Below the pieces are notes generated by a model. That model worked only from the letters and a program-made list of their open reading frames with translations, searched no databases and was not told the DNA's origin. From contig OY759224.1 in NCBI GenBank assembly GCA_963662175.1, positions 27,599,489 through 27,663,488 of the forward strand: a stretch of DNA of 64,000 nucleotides, in the 5' to 3' direction. Source of the DNA: Aradus depressus. Taxonomy: Eukaryota; Arthropoda; Insecta; Hemiptera; Aradidae. Shown one piece after another: positions 43,676-53,952 of this stretch; position 1 is the first letter of the stretch, and each line of letters begins with the position of its first letter. Both the position numbers and the translations under genes were made by a program.

Positions 43676-44945
43676 CACGAATTAATCAATTAAATTTTCG
43701 CTCCTCCTCCAAAATCAGTTGACTGCGCTAATATTCAACAGTTGACATGGGGCTCCTAAATTCTGAGGTTTTTGAATTGAACCCTCCCACTAAATCCCCT
43801 AACCTTCTGCCGATTTCGCTAAAATTTAGCAGGTTATGTTCTCCTTGGGTTGTGTCTTAAATTTATGAAATTTCATATCGATACATTCATTACATCGGCA
43901 GTTATTGAGGTTTTTGAGTTTAGACCCACTTTGATCCTCTTTCCTTCTGCCGATTTCACTGAAAGTTAAGAAGAAGTATTGTCATTATAGAATTTTGAAG
44001 TCACATACAAAATTTCATGTCGATACATTCATTACATCGGCAGTTATTGGAGTTTTTGAGTTTAGACCCACTTTCATCCTCTTTCCTTCTGCCGATTCCA
44101 CGGAAAATTATTAAGTGACGTCGATAGAAGGTTTTGTATTCACATATAAAATTTCGTGTCGATACATTCTTTCTATCGGGAGTTATTCACAGACATACAA
44201 ACAAACAGACAGACATTATTGACGTGAAAACGTCTATTCGCTCGTTAACCACAGTGACAGCCGGTCAAACTTTCTTGTGTTACAAAATACCGTCAGATTT
44301 CAATCGATAATAACTACGAGACTAATAATGCGATAACAACGGTTAAGGTCACAATGGATAGAGCAGGTCTGTACGTGTTTGTTGTGCAGTGTTTGTTTTG
44401 CCTGTGACGTTATAGGGCTAGTGCGGGTGCCGGCGGATGATTGTTGCGAATTAGTGTTGTTTAAAATTAGAAATTAGTGTAGCGTGATAACGCGTTTAGA
44501 TAGGACGTTGATTCGGGTGTCATTGTAAAGAGCTTGAGGAGCACTACTAGGACTCAAAGTGAAATAATAAAAATATCCGCCGAAATATATGTAAAAATCG
44601 GTATTAAATTGAAAATTACAAAAAAATTAAAGATGTCTCATATGAATCATAAATATGCGCGGAATTATAGAAAACGCAAATCAGAGGAAAGCTCGCATCA
44701 AAAGGAATTTAAAAAACCTAAAAAGTCCAGTGCCGAGCAAATGCAAGAGCTACGGCAGCATCGAAAAAAAATGAAAAATGATTTTATCCCGACGTTTTCA
44801 CGGAAAATCTAAGGCGTGGACCTTGACTACGTCATAATGTGTATTCTGGAGTTCGGAAAACATGAAATTTCTTTGGTAATTCCTCATCGATTTATTCATC
44901 GAATACATAACTTTCCCTATACTTCATATAACTGGAGAAGTAAAA
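43676..44945 (-). mobile_element. Long T140 copy with three ~140-bp units and an internal segment
   Basis: In reverse orientation the copy shows AACCAGCACGAATTAATCAA, then TCGATACATTC at 43878, 44020 and 44159 (spacing 142 and 139). Next is an ACAGACATACAAACAAACAG microsatellite, and finally the TIR CGGAAAACATGAAATTTC ... TATAACTGGAGAAGTAAA at 44858-44945. Between microsatellite and TIR, most copies have about 40 bp; this one has about 600 bp with a small ORF. Internal tandem units plus a GTCT-like microsatellite recall Helentron-associated (HINE/DINE-1) elements, while the long inverted ends do not. The class is left open. Confidence 0.55.
44534..44812 (+). CDS. Small basic ORF inside a T140 element, unknown function
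   Basis: The full frame has 92 codons; the more likely start is the internal Met at about residue 34 (44633), giving MSHMNHKYARNYRKRKSEES. It goes on with HQKEFKKPKKSSAEQMQELR and QHRKKMKNDFIPTFSRKI. It is very rich in Lys, Arg and Gln, with no signal peptide or membrane segment, and would be nuclear or nucleic-acid binding if made. SAEQMQELRQHRKK resembles the short AER-x-REYR-x-R motif near the N-terminus of several transposon proteins, including Helitron types; this is a weak likeness. The frame could be a first exon or a chance ORF. Confidence 0.35.
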   Translation: MRSTTRTQSEIIKISAEIYVKIGIKLKITKKLKMSHMNHKYARNYRKRKSEESSHQKEFKKPKKSSAEQMQELRQHRKKMKNDFIPTFSRKI

Positions 44946-45289
44946 CTAAACAACTTCTTGAGGAGGGGAGGGGGGAGGCAGGGAGGGGGTGGGGGTGGCG
45001 GGGGGGGAGGCCAGGATGAATTCAGAACAGAAATTGTATTTATGCAAAATCTACACTTTTCTTCCCAGTAAAGTAGGTTGTCATGAATTATGCAAAAACT
45101 GTCATGGTTTTTTACAGTTCGTCAGAAATATGAACAATTCTTTCATGAAGTTTATTTAGTGGTATTCGATTTCTAAGGATGCACACGAGCGTAAGGATTT
45201 TATGAGACGTTGTTTAGAATTTGTGAACCAAAATGAAAAAGTTGAGTGGGTCCAATACCACATTTCATCAACACTTTCTATCTTTGGTA

Positions 45290-45410
45290 ATGTACTTCGT
45301 TAGCACGAATTAATGTAGTTTCTGCTCTCCCTCCAAAACCTATAAACCGTTTGGTCTATAATTCAATGGTTGACATAAATAAGGGTTTCTGAATCCTTAT
45401 ACTAAATTTA
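45290..45410 (-). repeat. T140 end fragment
   Basis: GTACTTCGTTAGCACGAATT, CCCTCCAAAACC and ATTCAATGGTTGACATAAAT are the reverse right part of T140. Confidence 0.6.
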
Positions 45411-45416
45411 TATACA

Positions 45417-45560
45417 AGGTCATTTCGCCTACTGCTAGAGAGCTTTTTCTCTCTGCTGGACATGAGCCTGACTCAACTATGTGAGTCCTAAATTTTGCCT
45501 ACCTAGGTTTATTAAGGTAGAGGGCTTTAATGAGTACCTGACATCGTACATATTGAACGA
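45417..45560 (-). repeat. SINE fragment
   Basis: Reverse blocks ACAAGGTCATTTCGCCTACT, GGACATGAGCCTGACTC and GAGTACCTGACATCGTACA. Truncated on both sides. Confidence 0.7.
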
Positions 45561-45890
45561 GTACCATAAATCGTTTCAGCCAAATATGCCAAAGGAAACG
45601 GGCAAACTGCCATGGTTGACCGCAACAAAGAAGGGAATTTCTCATCTTCTTGAATTAGTAGACACATTTTTCAATTTAGTAAAAATTAAGATAACCATTT
45701 TTCAAAAAACTCTCTATATAACTATTTGGGTCTGACACACATATGATTAGTAATAACCTGTAACCAAGTTTTATCAATGAAAACTGACATAGTAGTTAGT
45801 GAAATTAGACAACATATTAAATAAACCAGTTTTATTTTATTTTCAAGTCCATGTAACCAAGTTGGCTATCCTGAGCAGCTGGAGTAGGGC
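45561..45890 (-). repeat. Penelope-like terminal-repeat pieces
   Basis: AATTAGTAGACACATTTTTC and AATTTAGTAAAAATTAAGAT match 61486-61520. AATGAAAACTGACA (45777) then TAGTTAGTGAAATTAGACAA and CAAGTCCATG match the tail and arm of the palindrome at 57804. CCTGAGCAGC...GGCGAAGC near 45878 looks like a decayed hammerhead-type core. Confidence 0.5.
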
Positions 45891-45903
45891 GAAGCCGAAG
45901 AAG

Positions 45904-47001
45904 GTTATAGGTAGGGTTTATTCGATATAACCTCGTTATCGATATGATACCGATAAAGCCATATCGAAAGAAAGTATCGTATTATATGATATCGATAACA
46001 TTCGATATCTGAAGTGTCAATTGAAAATCCATTGAAAGAAGGTTTAATTAGAATTCTTAGAAAAATTATTATAATAAATAATATTATTAGTTATGTAGGT
46101 AACTTACGTTTTAAAATAGTATTACATTAGGTATGTAAATAAAAAAAATATTTAAAGAAAGAAAATTATTTAAAAATTATTAAGAAATTACTGCTGTATT
46201 CGACTCGCTCTCCTCAGCACTTTGCAAAACTAGCAACTTTCCTGGAAGTCTATTTCTTGCCTATCTTATTGTACCACCTGCTTTGGAGAATAACCTTTCG
46301 CAGGCAACAGAGTTGGCCATGTTGACCAAGTAAGTCCTGGCTCTTCTGTACAGTCCTGGGAACACGTTCTTCATGTCCTCCCAAGTTTCTAGAGGGTGAG
46401 TGTTCAATGGGGTGACACAATTATTTAAATAGATGGACAATTCAATGCGTACAGTGTTTGAGGAGTCTTTCCTCGTACTCTTTCCATGAGCTAGACGTTT
46501 ATGCTGTGCCCAGAAATCGAAGGAATCGTCATTATTGAGTGACTCAACGTCCGAAGATGAGTCAGTTTACGGATCATTAATCAGTAAAGATGAAATTTTT
46601 GTTTGGGTATTTGCCACATTCTGTGGGTCTTTGAAATGTAAAGCTTTAAAACGAGGGTCCAATATTGTAGCCACAGCTAGTCTAGACACTTGTCCACACA
46701 GCCCAAATCTAGCTTTTATATCTTTCAAAATACTATCTTGCATATTTCTAACTATCTTATTGTCACTAGTGAATGATTTCACTTTGCCTTTTAAGCAATT
46801 CAATATTGGAATGATTTTTATTATTATTCACTCTCTTCTCTTGGTATCCAACTTTTCATTCGATATTCGATTTGATATGACTGGAGTATCGATATCGATA
46901 AAATATCGAAAGAACATTATCGGATAAAAAATATCGAAATCGGAAGCATTTTATCGATACCACATCGATATCGATAATATCGAATCAACCCTAGTTATAG
47001 G
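45904..47001 (-). mobile_element. hAT element (1082 bp) with broken transposase
   Basis: GTTATAGG occurs at 45904-45911 and 46994-47001, a perfect 8-bp duplication. The termini TAGGGTTTATTCGATAT and its inverted form ATATCGAATCAACCCTA pair with one difference. GATATCGATA-type motifs crowd both subterminal regions (45925-46010, 46860-46985), as in hAT binding arrays. The interior encodes parts of a minus-strand transposase. Confidence 0.9.
46190..46830 (-). pseudogene. hAT transposase, C-terminal half, with internal stop and deletions
   Basis: The minus-strand frame from 46803 reads MNCLKGKVKSFTSDNKIVRN and VATILDPRFKALHF, the LDPRFK-x-x-HF block of ZBED/hAT transposases. Further on, in another frame, ANSVACERLFSKAGGTIR is followed by a stop and then ARNRLPGKLLVLQSAEESES. 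The A-x-S-x-x-x-E-R-x-F-S-x-A-G core of the dimerisation domain is complete, but the stop and the frame change between blocks make it a pseudogene. The N-terminal BED finger and the first catalytic Asp are missing. Confidence 0.85.
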
Positions 47002-47583
47002 GAGAGGTAACAGAGGGTTATATGATCTTGCCTATAGTGTTTACGTCTGTACCTTTCTTGCCTTCAATTTTATCAATTTCTTTTTTTTTTGTGTAATTTT
47101 ATTTTAAGTCAATATTCATTTCGATGTATATCTTTCTTTTTATTATTATCTTGTATATATTCTCTGCCCAGTGTTTTTTTTTTTGTTTAATTATTTTTTC
47201 TAGAATAAATTAACTTTTGTTATTGGCAGAAACGAACTGATTACAATTATTTACACCCTGCATAAAGTTATATATAGGATTACTATTACTATTATTATTA
47301 CTATTAGGGGTGAGTACTATTATTTAGATTACCATTATTAGTATTATCACGTTAAGTGATAGCTTGATAGTAGCCCGGCGCCCAACAAGTTATCTTCTTT
47401 TAATTTTCCTCGGCTACTATATCTTCGAAAGTGTTTAATATTTAGGCAATGGAACTTGGACTTAAATATTGTAAATTCTCCTGCCTACCCTCAAGTCGGT
47501 TATAAACTACTATTAAAAAAATAAAATGAAATGAATAAAGAATTAATTAATAAATACAACATGTGAGTACAAAAATATTATTA
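47002..47583. other. No gene; AT-rich with ATT-type simple repeats
   Basis: (TTA)n-like tracts near 47279-47350 and an oligo(T) at about 47170. AACATGTGAGTACAAAAATA at 47558 recurs just after the next SINE at 47963, so a tandem duplication predates that SINE. Confidence 0.45.
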
Positions 47584-47961
47584 TATTATATTATTATTAG
47601 AGGGCGCCGGTAGCTCAGTGGTATGCGTGCTTGACTTCTGAGCTCAAGAACGTGGGTTCGAAACCCGACCGAGACCCTTAGTATATTTTATAGTGGAAGT
47701 AAAATAAACTTAAGCACGCCGTCCTCCGGATGGGACGTTAAGCGATGGTCCCGTGCCTGTACGATGTCAGGTACTCGTTAAAGACCCCTACCCTAGGTGA
47801 ATAAAAATTTAGGATAGGTAAAATTTAGGACTCCCACAGTAGAGTCGGGCTCATGTCCACCAGAGTGACGAAAGAGCGCTCTGGTAGTAGGCGATATGAC
47901 CTCGTAGTTAAAGCCCGAGCATGAGTCATAAAACCTAACCTAAACTATTATATTATTATTA
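47584..47961 (+). mobile_element. Full-length SINE with 16-bp target duplication
   Basis: The body is 47600-47945 (346 bp), with box A GGTAGCTCAGTGG, box B GGGTTCGAAACCC and the tail AACCTAACCTAAAC. TATTATATTATTATTA flanks it at 47584-47599 and 47946-47961. This is one of the least diverged copies and retains both RNA polymerase III promoter boxes. Confidence 0.92.
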
Positions 47962-48019
47962 TAAACATGTGAGTACAAAAATATTATTACTAATAAATAC
48001 AGTAGATATATTTTTTACT

Positions 48020-48480
48020 TGATAAAAATTAAGGTATACCTATATTTTCCATAACTCTTTCGGAAGTGTCTTTATCACAACGATGTTTCGGGACGTTCTA
48101 CCTAACTATAACTATATATAAAAAAATTAAAAATGAATAAATATATATATTTATCAATTATAAATGAATAAATAAAACAATAACGTACATTCGACTGACC
48201 TTTAAGGTGTGGAGGAACTCTGGCCAAAAAGAAAAATGAAAGCTTTGTATCAAATAATGTTTTTGGATATGAAACACGATTTTTTATTGTTGTTATTTTG
48301 TTCTTTTTAGCGAGTACCTTACATTTTTTCAGCCAAATATGTCAAATTGCCATGGTTGACGCAACAAATAATAGGAATTTCTCGCCTTCTTGAATTTTTC
48401 CTGATTCCAATCTCCGACATTGTTAATCTTTCTTCCCTTCTCAGGGGCATATAAAAGGGTGATATTTTGGTTGCATTATG
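48020..48480 (-). repeat. Repeat B (Penelope-like terminal repeat), copy 1
   Basis: Minus-strand relative of 52290-52810 over about 450 bp. Shared words are CAACCATGGCAATTTGACAT, TTTCATATCCAAAAACATTA, ACCTTAAAGGTCAGTCGAAT and CCCGAAACATCGTTGTGATA. The CTGATGA half of the hammerhead-like core is deleted here (plus strand jumps from CGGGACGTTC to TACCTAAC). Confidence 0.7.
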
Positions 48481-48489
48481 CCCCTTGGG

Positions 48490-49560
48490 ATAAAGAAATA
48501 TTTAAAAAAACGAGGGGTGACTGAATTTGGGGGTGGGTTAGCGGGATAATGAAGGTGTCGTACAAGGGCTTAATTTAGGTACTGTCTTGCATCTAGGAAA
48601 TTTGCATCATGCTTAGTCGAAGGATTTGAGCAAATATTGACTTGTCGAATTGTTTAAGTTGCCACTGCTAAGACCCTTCCTTGTCTTATCTCGGCACTTC
48701 AGTTGTTGATCGTCCTAAAGCTGTGCCCAGGAAGCATAAGATGGCAATTATAAGGAAGGGTGAGGCCTGAGGTCTTGCGGTAAGAATAGGCACGACGTAT
48801 TGGTGGATCTCGGACAATATATTTCCCCTAATCAAATTATCTTTATAAATGGTGGCTGTTTGTATATTTTGGAAAAATTGGATATATGTCAGTTTTTATG
48901 TATGTTGACGCAACTCAATCAAACTACAATTTTGAAGAGGGGCGTCAAGACTGCAGAGCATGTGGTGGTCCTCGAATGTCTGCTATACGACGAGCCTGGG
49001 GTGGTCTTCTGGTGACGGACACCGGGATTCAGCCGATTCATCGCTTCCTTGTGGAGAAGAAAGAAAGCAGTCAACCCTGCCTCGGTGATATATCGTAGCC
49101 GGCAGCGCCCCATCTTGATCTCAAGCTTTGTCGTCGATCGTCGCAATGGTCGCCAGTGGGCGCTCCCATCCAACCACAGCACCATATTACATACATCCCC
49201 ATCTACACGACAGTAGGGATGATAGACAACTGCTTACCATCCTGAGGTCAGTCACCATTCTGATCGTTGAGGCGTAAATGGCACTACGGGGGTGGTTGCT
49301 TCCAAGCTGCACTACAACTGAGGTGGCTGTGGTTACTGGCACCAGCACCGGAAGCCAGTCCCTGACAAATTCTGATGCTGGGACCAGACCGAAGTAGTAG
49401 ATGTCCCAATTCCTCCCCTTTTTCAAGGAACTAACTCCACCCTAGACCAATTTCCTCCCCTAAATATTTTTAGAAGGTTGAATTCTTTCCTCCAGAGCCT
49501 CAGTACCGTTTATGAGTTATTTCTACCAACTAAAAAAATAAATCATATATTGTTGTTTTT
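48490..49560. other. Unclassified GC-richer segment (48690-49440)
   Basis: Noticeably less AT-rich than its surroundings. It has overlapping frames of 70-88 codons on both strands (for example CRACGGPRMSAIRRAWGGLL on the plus strand at 48950-49010). None extends far or shows a known domain. It may be the relic of an unrecognised element or of a host exon. Confidence 0.3.
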
Positions 49561-49935
49561 CTACTTCTAAATTCCAAATATGAAAAAAATGTATCGACAC
49601 GAAATATTGTCATAAAGACACACACATATATATATATAAACTCTGAAAATCGTTGATAAAATGAATGTAACGACACGAAATGTTATATGTTAAATTAATG
49701 TAAACCCCATAAGGAGAACACATATCGATCTTCAGCCAAATCGGCCAATTAGGGGAAAGGCTTAACTTAAAAACTCTAATAACTGCCGTTTTAATGACAC
49801 AAAATTTTCTATGTGAAGTCAAAACCCCATAAGAGCAATACTTGTTAATTTTCAGCAGAATCGGCAGAAGAGAAGGAACGAATAGTGATTGATATATTCT
49901 TTTTGGGGAAGTACATTGCCAGTGATTCAACGATG
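49560..49935 (+). repeat. T140 copy, internal part
   Basis: TGTATCGACACGAAATATTG, GTAAACCCCATAAGGAGAAC, TTCAGCCAAATCGGCCAATT and GGGGAAGTACATTGCCAGTG occur in family order, with the microsatellite reduced to ACACACACATATATATAT. Confidence 0.65.
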
Positions 49936-50995
49936 GCTTTTCTATTTTTATGGGTATACTAAATTAAAAATTTTCCCATAAACCAAAGGGTGAGGTAGAA
50001 AATAGGTTTTTCTCAGCTAGAAGAAATGTATTCAGAATTAATTTATATCCTCTAGTGCTTAAAGTTGCTTCTTTCTGACATTCTAATTGGGTGAGAAAAG
50101 ACACGGCTTCATAAATAAAGTACCTAGAACCTAGTGATTATGGAAATAGCACGCCTTCTTATCTAGCAGCTCGCCAGGAACAACAAATGTACCCTACCAA
50201 CTGAAACATCCGACAGGTTCGATAAACCAGCGCCAACGGTAAAGTGGGGAAGAACCTTTCTCAAAGTAGACCTGAAATTTCTCTTATCTCTTGTAGTTTT
50301 TGCCCTTAGAATAGAAGCTTTTCTGAAAATCAACACGCAAATTGAGTAATTTACAAGCAAACATGAAAGGTACAGAAATAATGAAATATATTGTTTGTAC
50401 TGACAATTTGGACAGAAGGGACATTATATGTAAATGGTGTTTTTTCCTATATTTATTCATCTTATTTATGTCTGAGAATGCATCCATGCACCAAGAAATC
50501 TAAGCATTCAATGCTTTTGTACCTTGGAATCGCTGGGCTTTCTCCTCACCTTGTCTTCTTGTCTTAGGTCTGAAGTTTCCTTAGCAGGTCTAAGAATATT
50601 CCTGTGGTCTCCATGACTTCATAATATCAGAGACATCCAATGAGGCTGTATCCACTTAGAGGCGAGGCATACCTGAACGTCCAGGTAGTATGCGTACGTC
50701 GTTTGCTCGTCCGAACTTCGTGGCCAAAGTTGCTGCCATTTTCCCATTCCTGAACAATGTCCTTGCAACGCTCTTATCTGGACCGTCCGTACATCTCTTC
50801 TTCTACGGATAGGCGTGTGGGCTCTTCGATATCTACTCCTAAAGATTTAATCTCTTTCTATCCATCCATCCATCTATCCAACTAACCTGTGGTAAAAGAA
50901 TAATTGTTAAATAAAAATATATAAATAAATAATAATTTAATTAATAATAATGAAATAATAATACAAACAATATTTATTTAAAAAAAAAAAAAAAT
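49936..50995. other. No gene recognised
   Basis: Mixed-composition sequence without supported frames. AAGCATTCAATGC near 50505 is a partial match to the short GAATGCTTAGGTCCCTAGG motif. Oligo(A) near 50980 precedes repeat C. Confidence 0.35.
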
Positions 50996-50999
50996 TAAA

Positions 51000-51700
51000 T
51001 AAACAATAAATTACTACATTTCTTGTAGACATTTTATCTCTGGTATTTTACTAAATTTAATTAATTTTAAATTCTACAGTAGTTTTCGAAAAGGGCCCTA
51101 AAAAAAATATCAATAGTTCAATACGTGCAATTTTTAAGAAAGTGCACGTAATTTTTTAAAAAATTTCAATTAACCAATTTTTCATTTGGATTTATAAAGA
51201 GATGCCAATTTTTTTCAATAATATTGAATCTAATCCAAAGGTTTTCAAATTATCTTACTGGGCCAACAGGGAAAATGAATAGAATAGAATTTATGAGAAC
51301 ATATATTGTGTTTATTTTTTTAAATCTACATTATTGAAATTAAATACTAAACATTGAAACAAACAAAAATCATTGGAAAAATCTTAAAAACTAAATTCTT
51401 AAAACTAATTCAATCTTATTTTTGTTTTATAATTTCGGCCATTCTTTAAATTTAAGTTATTTATTTCTCGGCATATATCCTGTACATATAAACAAACAAC
51501 AGTACCTTCTTTGAATACCAATTTCACCGTCAATTTAGTTCATTACAACTTAAGCCTAAACACCACTTTTCATCTTCACTCAGATCTCCATTGACTCAGA
51601 CCTCGACTCGTATCTACACACATTCAAAAAAAACAACTGATAGCTTTTTTTTTTTTTACTTGTTTGTTTTAAAAGAAATGGTTTCTTATTATTTATTTAT
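51000..51700 (+). repeat. Dispersed repeat C, copy 3
   Basis: Forward copy with CTACATTTCTTGTAGACATT, TTTTCGAAAAGGGCCCTAAA, CAGGGAAAATGAATAGAATA and the CTTAAGCCTAAACACCACTT region that parallels 21900 in reverse. No shared ORF with the other copies. Confidence 0.65.
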
Positions 51701-52289
51701 TAATTCAGTTTCTTTTTATAGAAAAATAAATTTAATTATTTTTTTTATAATAATAAATGTTTAATGTGTATATTCTTTTTATACATCACAAACCATTCAT
51801 CCATTTATTCATCCATCCATCTATCTATTCATCCATCCATCCATCCAACTAACCATCCATCTATCTATCTATTTTCTTTAGAATCGGAAATCATGAAGCT
51901 ATGTCTAGCTGTGGAAGTATAACTATTGCATTACCAACGCCATTACTGTATTACCCCTCCAAAAAAATTAGTTTCACTGTTGCTGAGGCTAGATTTGGAC
52001 ACGTGATCCCCTACGGCTACGGCGGAGTGCGGTTTCAAAATGAACAGTTTAATAAGGGGGGTCTGTTGATGAAGCCACACTCCTGTTATCAAGCTAATCA
52101 GGTCCTTGTCAGAGTGCCCTTGGGCCAGTGAGTCCATACAGAGCCCCGGGACAACATGTAAATCGAGGGACATGGGCGCGTGGTACCCCTTCATCAAACC
52201 ATCAGAATCATCAGCGAACCCACCCCCAGATCTAGTCCCCACCCCCGCTTTTCTAATATTTCTTTATCCCTAGCTGCATAATGCAACCA
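51701..52289. other. No gene; CATC-type simple repeat and unclassified block
   Basis: CATCCATCCATCTATCTATT-like simple sequence occupies 51795-51880. A 350-bp block follows with 76- and 99-codon frames on opposite strands lacking motifs. Confidence 0.35.
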
Positions 52290-52810
52290 AAACATCACCC
52301 TCTAATATGCCCCCAAGAAGGGAAGAATGATTTACAATGTCGGAGGAAAATATGATAGGATGAATTCAAGAAGACAAAAATTCCAATATGCACGCACAAT
52401 ACTAACCTCATAATTCTTTGCTGCAGTCAACCATGGCAGTTTGGCATATTTGGCTGAAACGATGTAACGTACTCTCTAAAAAGAATAAAATAACAACAAT
52501 AAAAAATTGTGTTTCATATCCAAAAACATTATTTGATACAAAGCCTTCATTTTTATTTTTTGGGTAGAGTTCCTCCACACCTTAAAGGTCAGTCCAAGGT
52601 ACGTTATTGTTTTATTTATTCATTTATAATTTATTAATATATTTATGTTATTTTATTTTTTTTTATATATTGTTATAGTTATATTGTTTTCACAATGGGA
52701 CCTGATGAAGCGTAAGGACGTCCCGAAACATCGTTGTGGTAAAGACACTTCCGAAGAGTTTTGTGAAAAATAGTTATCTTAATTTTTATTAAATTGAAAA
52801 ATGTGTCTCT
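52290..52810 (+). repeat. Repeat B (Penelope-like terminal repeat), copy 2
   Basis: Forward counterpart of 48020-48480 and 61480-61890. It contains a hammerhead-like core at 52702-52729: CTGATGA, a shortened stem II (GCG-TAAGGA-CGT then CCC) and GAAAC. ACTTCCGAAGAGTTTTGTGA and an AATTTTTATTAAATTGAAAA end follow. No protein is encoded. Penelope-like elements carry hammerhead motifs in their terminal repeats, which is why I group it so. Confidence 0.6.
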
Positions 52811-52989
52811 TATTATAAATGTATCTATGTAATAATTTTTTATATACTCATATATTTTTAAGTATTTATTTGTTCAGTTTTTATTAATTTAATTTTTACA
52901 TTTTTTAAATAATTTTGTTATTACTACTAATGATACGTTTGTTCGACTCAAGTAGTTATAAATCTATAAATAAATTTATTATTTATTAT

Positions 52990-53151
52990 AAAGACCCATA
53001 CCTCTGGTAAATGGTAAAAGACTAGGTTAGGCAAAATTCAGGACTCCCACTGTAAGGTCAGGCTCAGGTCCACCAGTGTGACGAAAGAGCGCTCTGGTAG
53101 TAGGCGATATGACCTCGTAGTTAAAGCCCGGGCATGAGTCATAATAACTTA
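52990..53151 (+). repeat. SINE 3' fragment
   Basis: Forward fragment from AAGACCCATACCTCTGG to GGCATGAGTCATAATAACTT. Head and centre are missing. Confidence 0.8.
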
Positions 53152-53372
53152 CTATATTCAGAACTCCGTGAGGATATCAGCCGAAAGGAAAGTGGATTAG
53201 AGGAGAGTTATCAAAAGAATTCTAATAAATCCCGTTGTAACGAAATTTTATATGTAAAATCAAAACACCATCAGAACTGTCTGCCTGGGTATCTGTAAAC
53301 ACGATAACTCCCGATATAATGAACGTATCGACACATTTTGAATGTGAATTCAAAACCCTCTAATGAAAACAC
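53152..53372 (+). repeat. T140 fragment
   Basis: GATATCAGCCGAAAGGAAAG, GTCTGCCTGGGTATCTGTAA, ACGATAACTCCCGATATAAT and GAACGTATCGACACATTTTG are T140 blocks ending where LINE sequence starts. Confidence 0.6.
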
Positions 53373-53952
53373 TTATTGTTAAATTAAACATTACACCGAA
53401 GATACGGACTGTTACGTCGATTACTTGAACCAAAATCAAAACTGACAACTAACAACAACCTTACGATTTACAAGTCCATTCATTATACGTCCCATCTGGA
53501 CGTACGGATTCGAAATTTGGGGTGCAGGTAAACAGTCGAACATCAATCGTATCCAAGCATTCCAGTCCAAACTCCTGCGACGAATTATCAACGCTCCTTT
53601 CTACATTACCAATAAAGTCCTACACAGAGATCTCAATATTCCCACTGTCAACGAACTAATCCAATCCCGATTCCAAACATTTCACAGAAACCTTTCTTAT
53701 CATTCAAATCCTCTCGCTCAAGCCTTATCCTATCATTCCCATCCTGACAATCCTCCCCGCCGCTTGAACAGGAGGTGGCCTCGCGATCTTCACTGAGGAT
53801 AGTGAATGGTGAAAATTAACTTTCAAGGAAGTGTCAGCGCTGGCTGGCTTCTCCCATCCAGTGACGTTGTTATTTTTCTTTCTGTCCACATATTTGCTTA
53901 TTATGTATATATTGTATACCTATAGATTGCAAAAAAAAAAAAAAAAAAAACT
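53373..53952 (+). pseudogene. Jockey-like LINE reverse transcriptase C-terminus with poly(A)
   Basis: The first frame gives LLRRLLEPKSKLTTNNNLTI. After a frameshift it reads RPIWTYGFEIWGAGKQSNIN, RIQAFQSKLLRRIINAPFYI and finally DNPPRRLKRRWPRDLH with a stop at about 53797. This is the thumb region, equivalent to residues 140-265 of the 22451 copy. The 3' UTR of about 130 bp ends in 20 A at 53931-53950. One frameshift makes it inactive. Confidence 0.85.
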
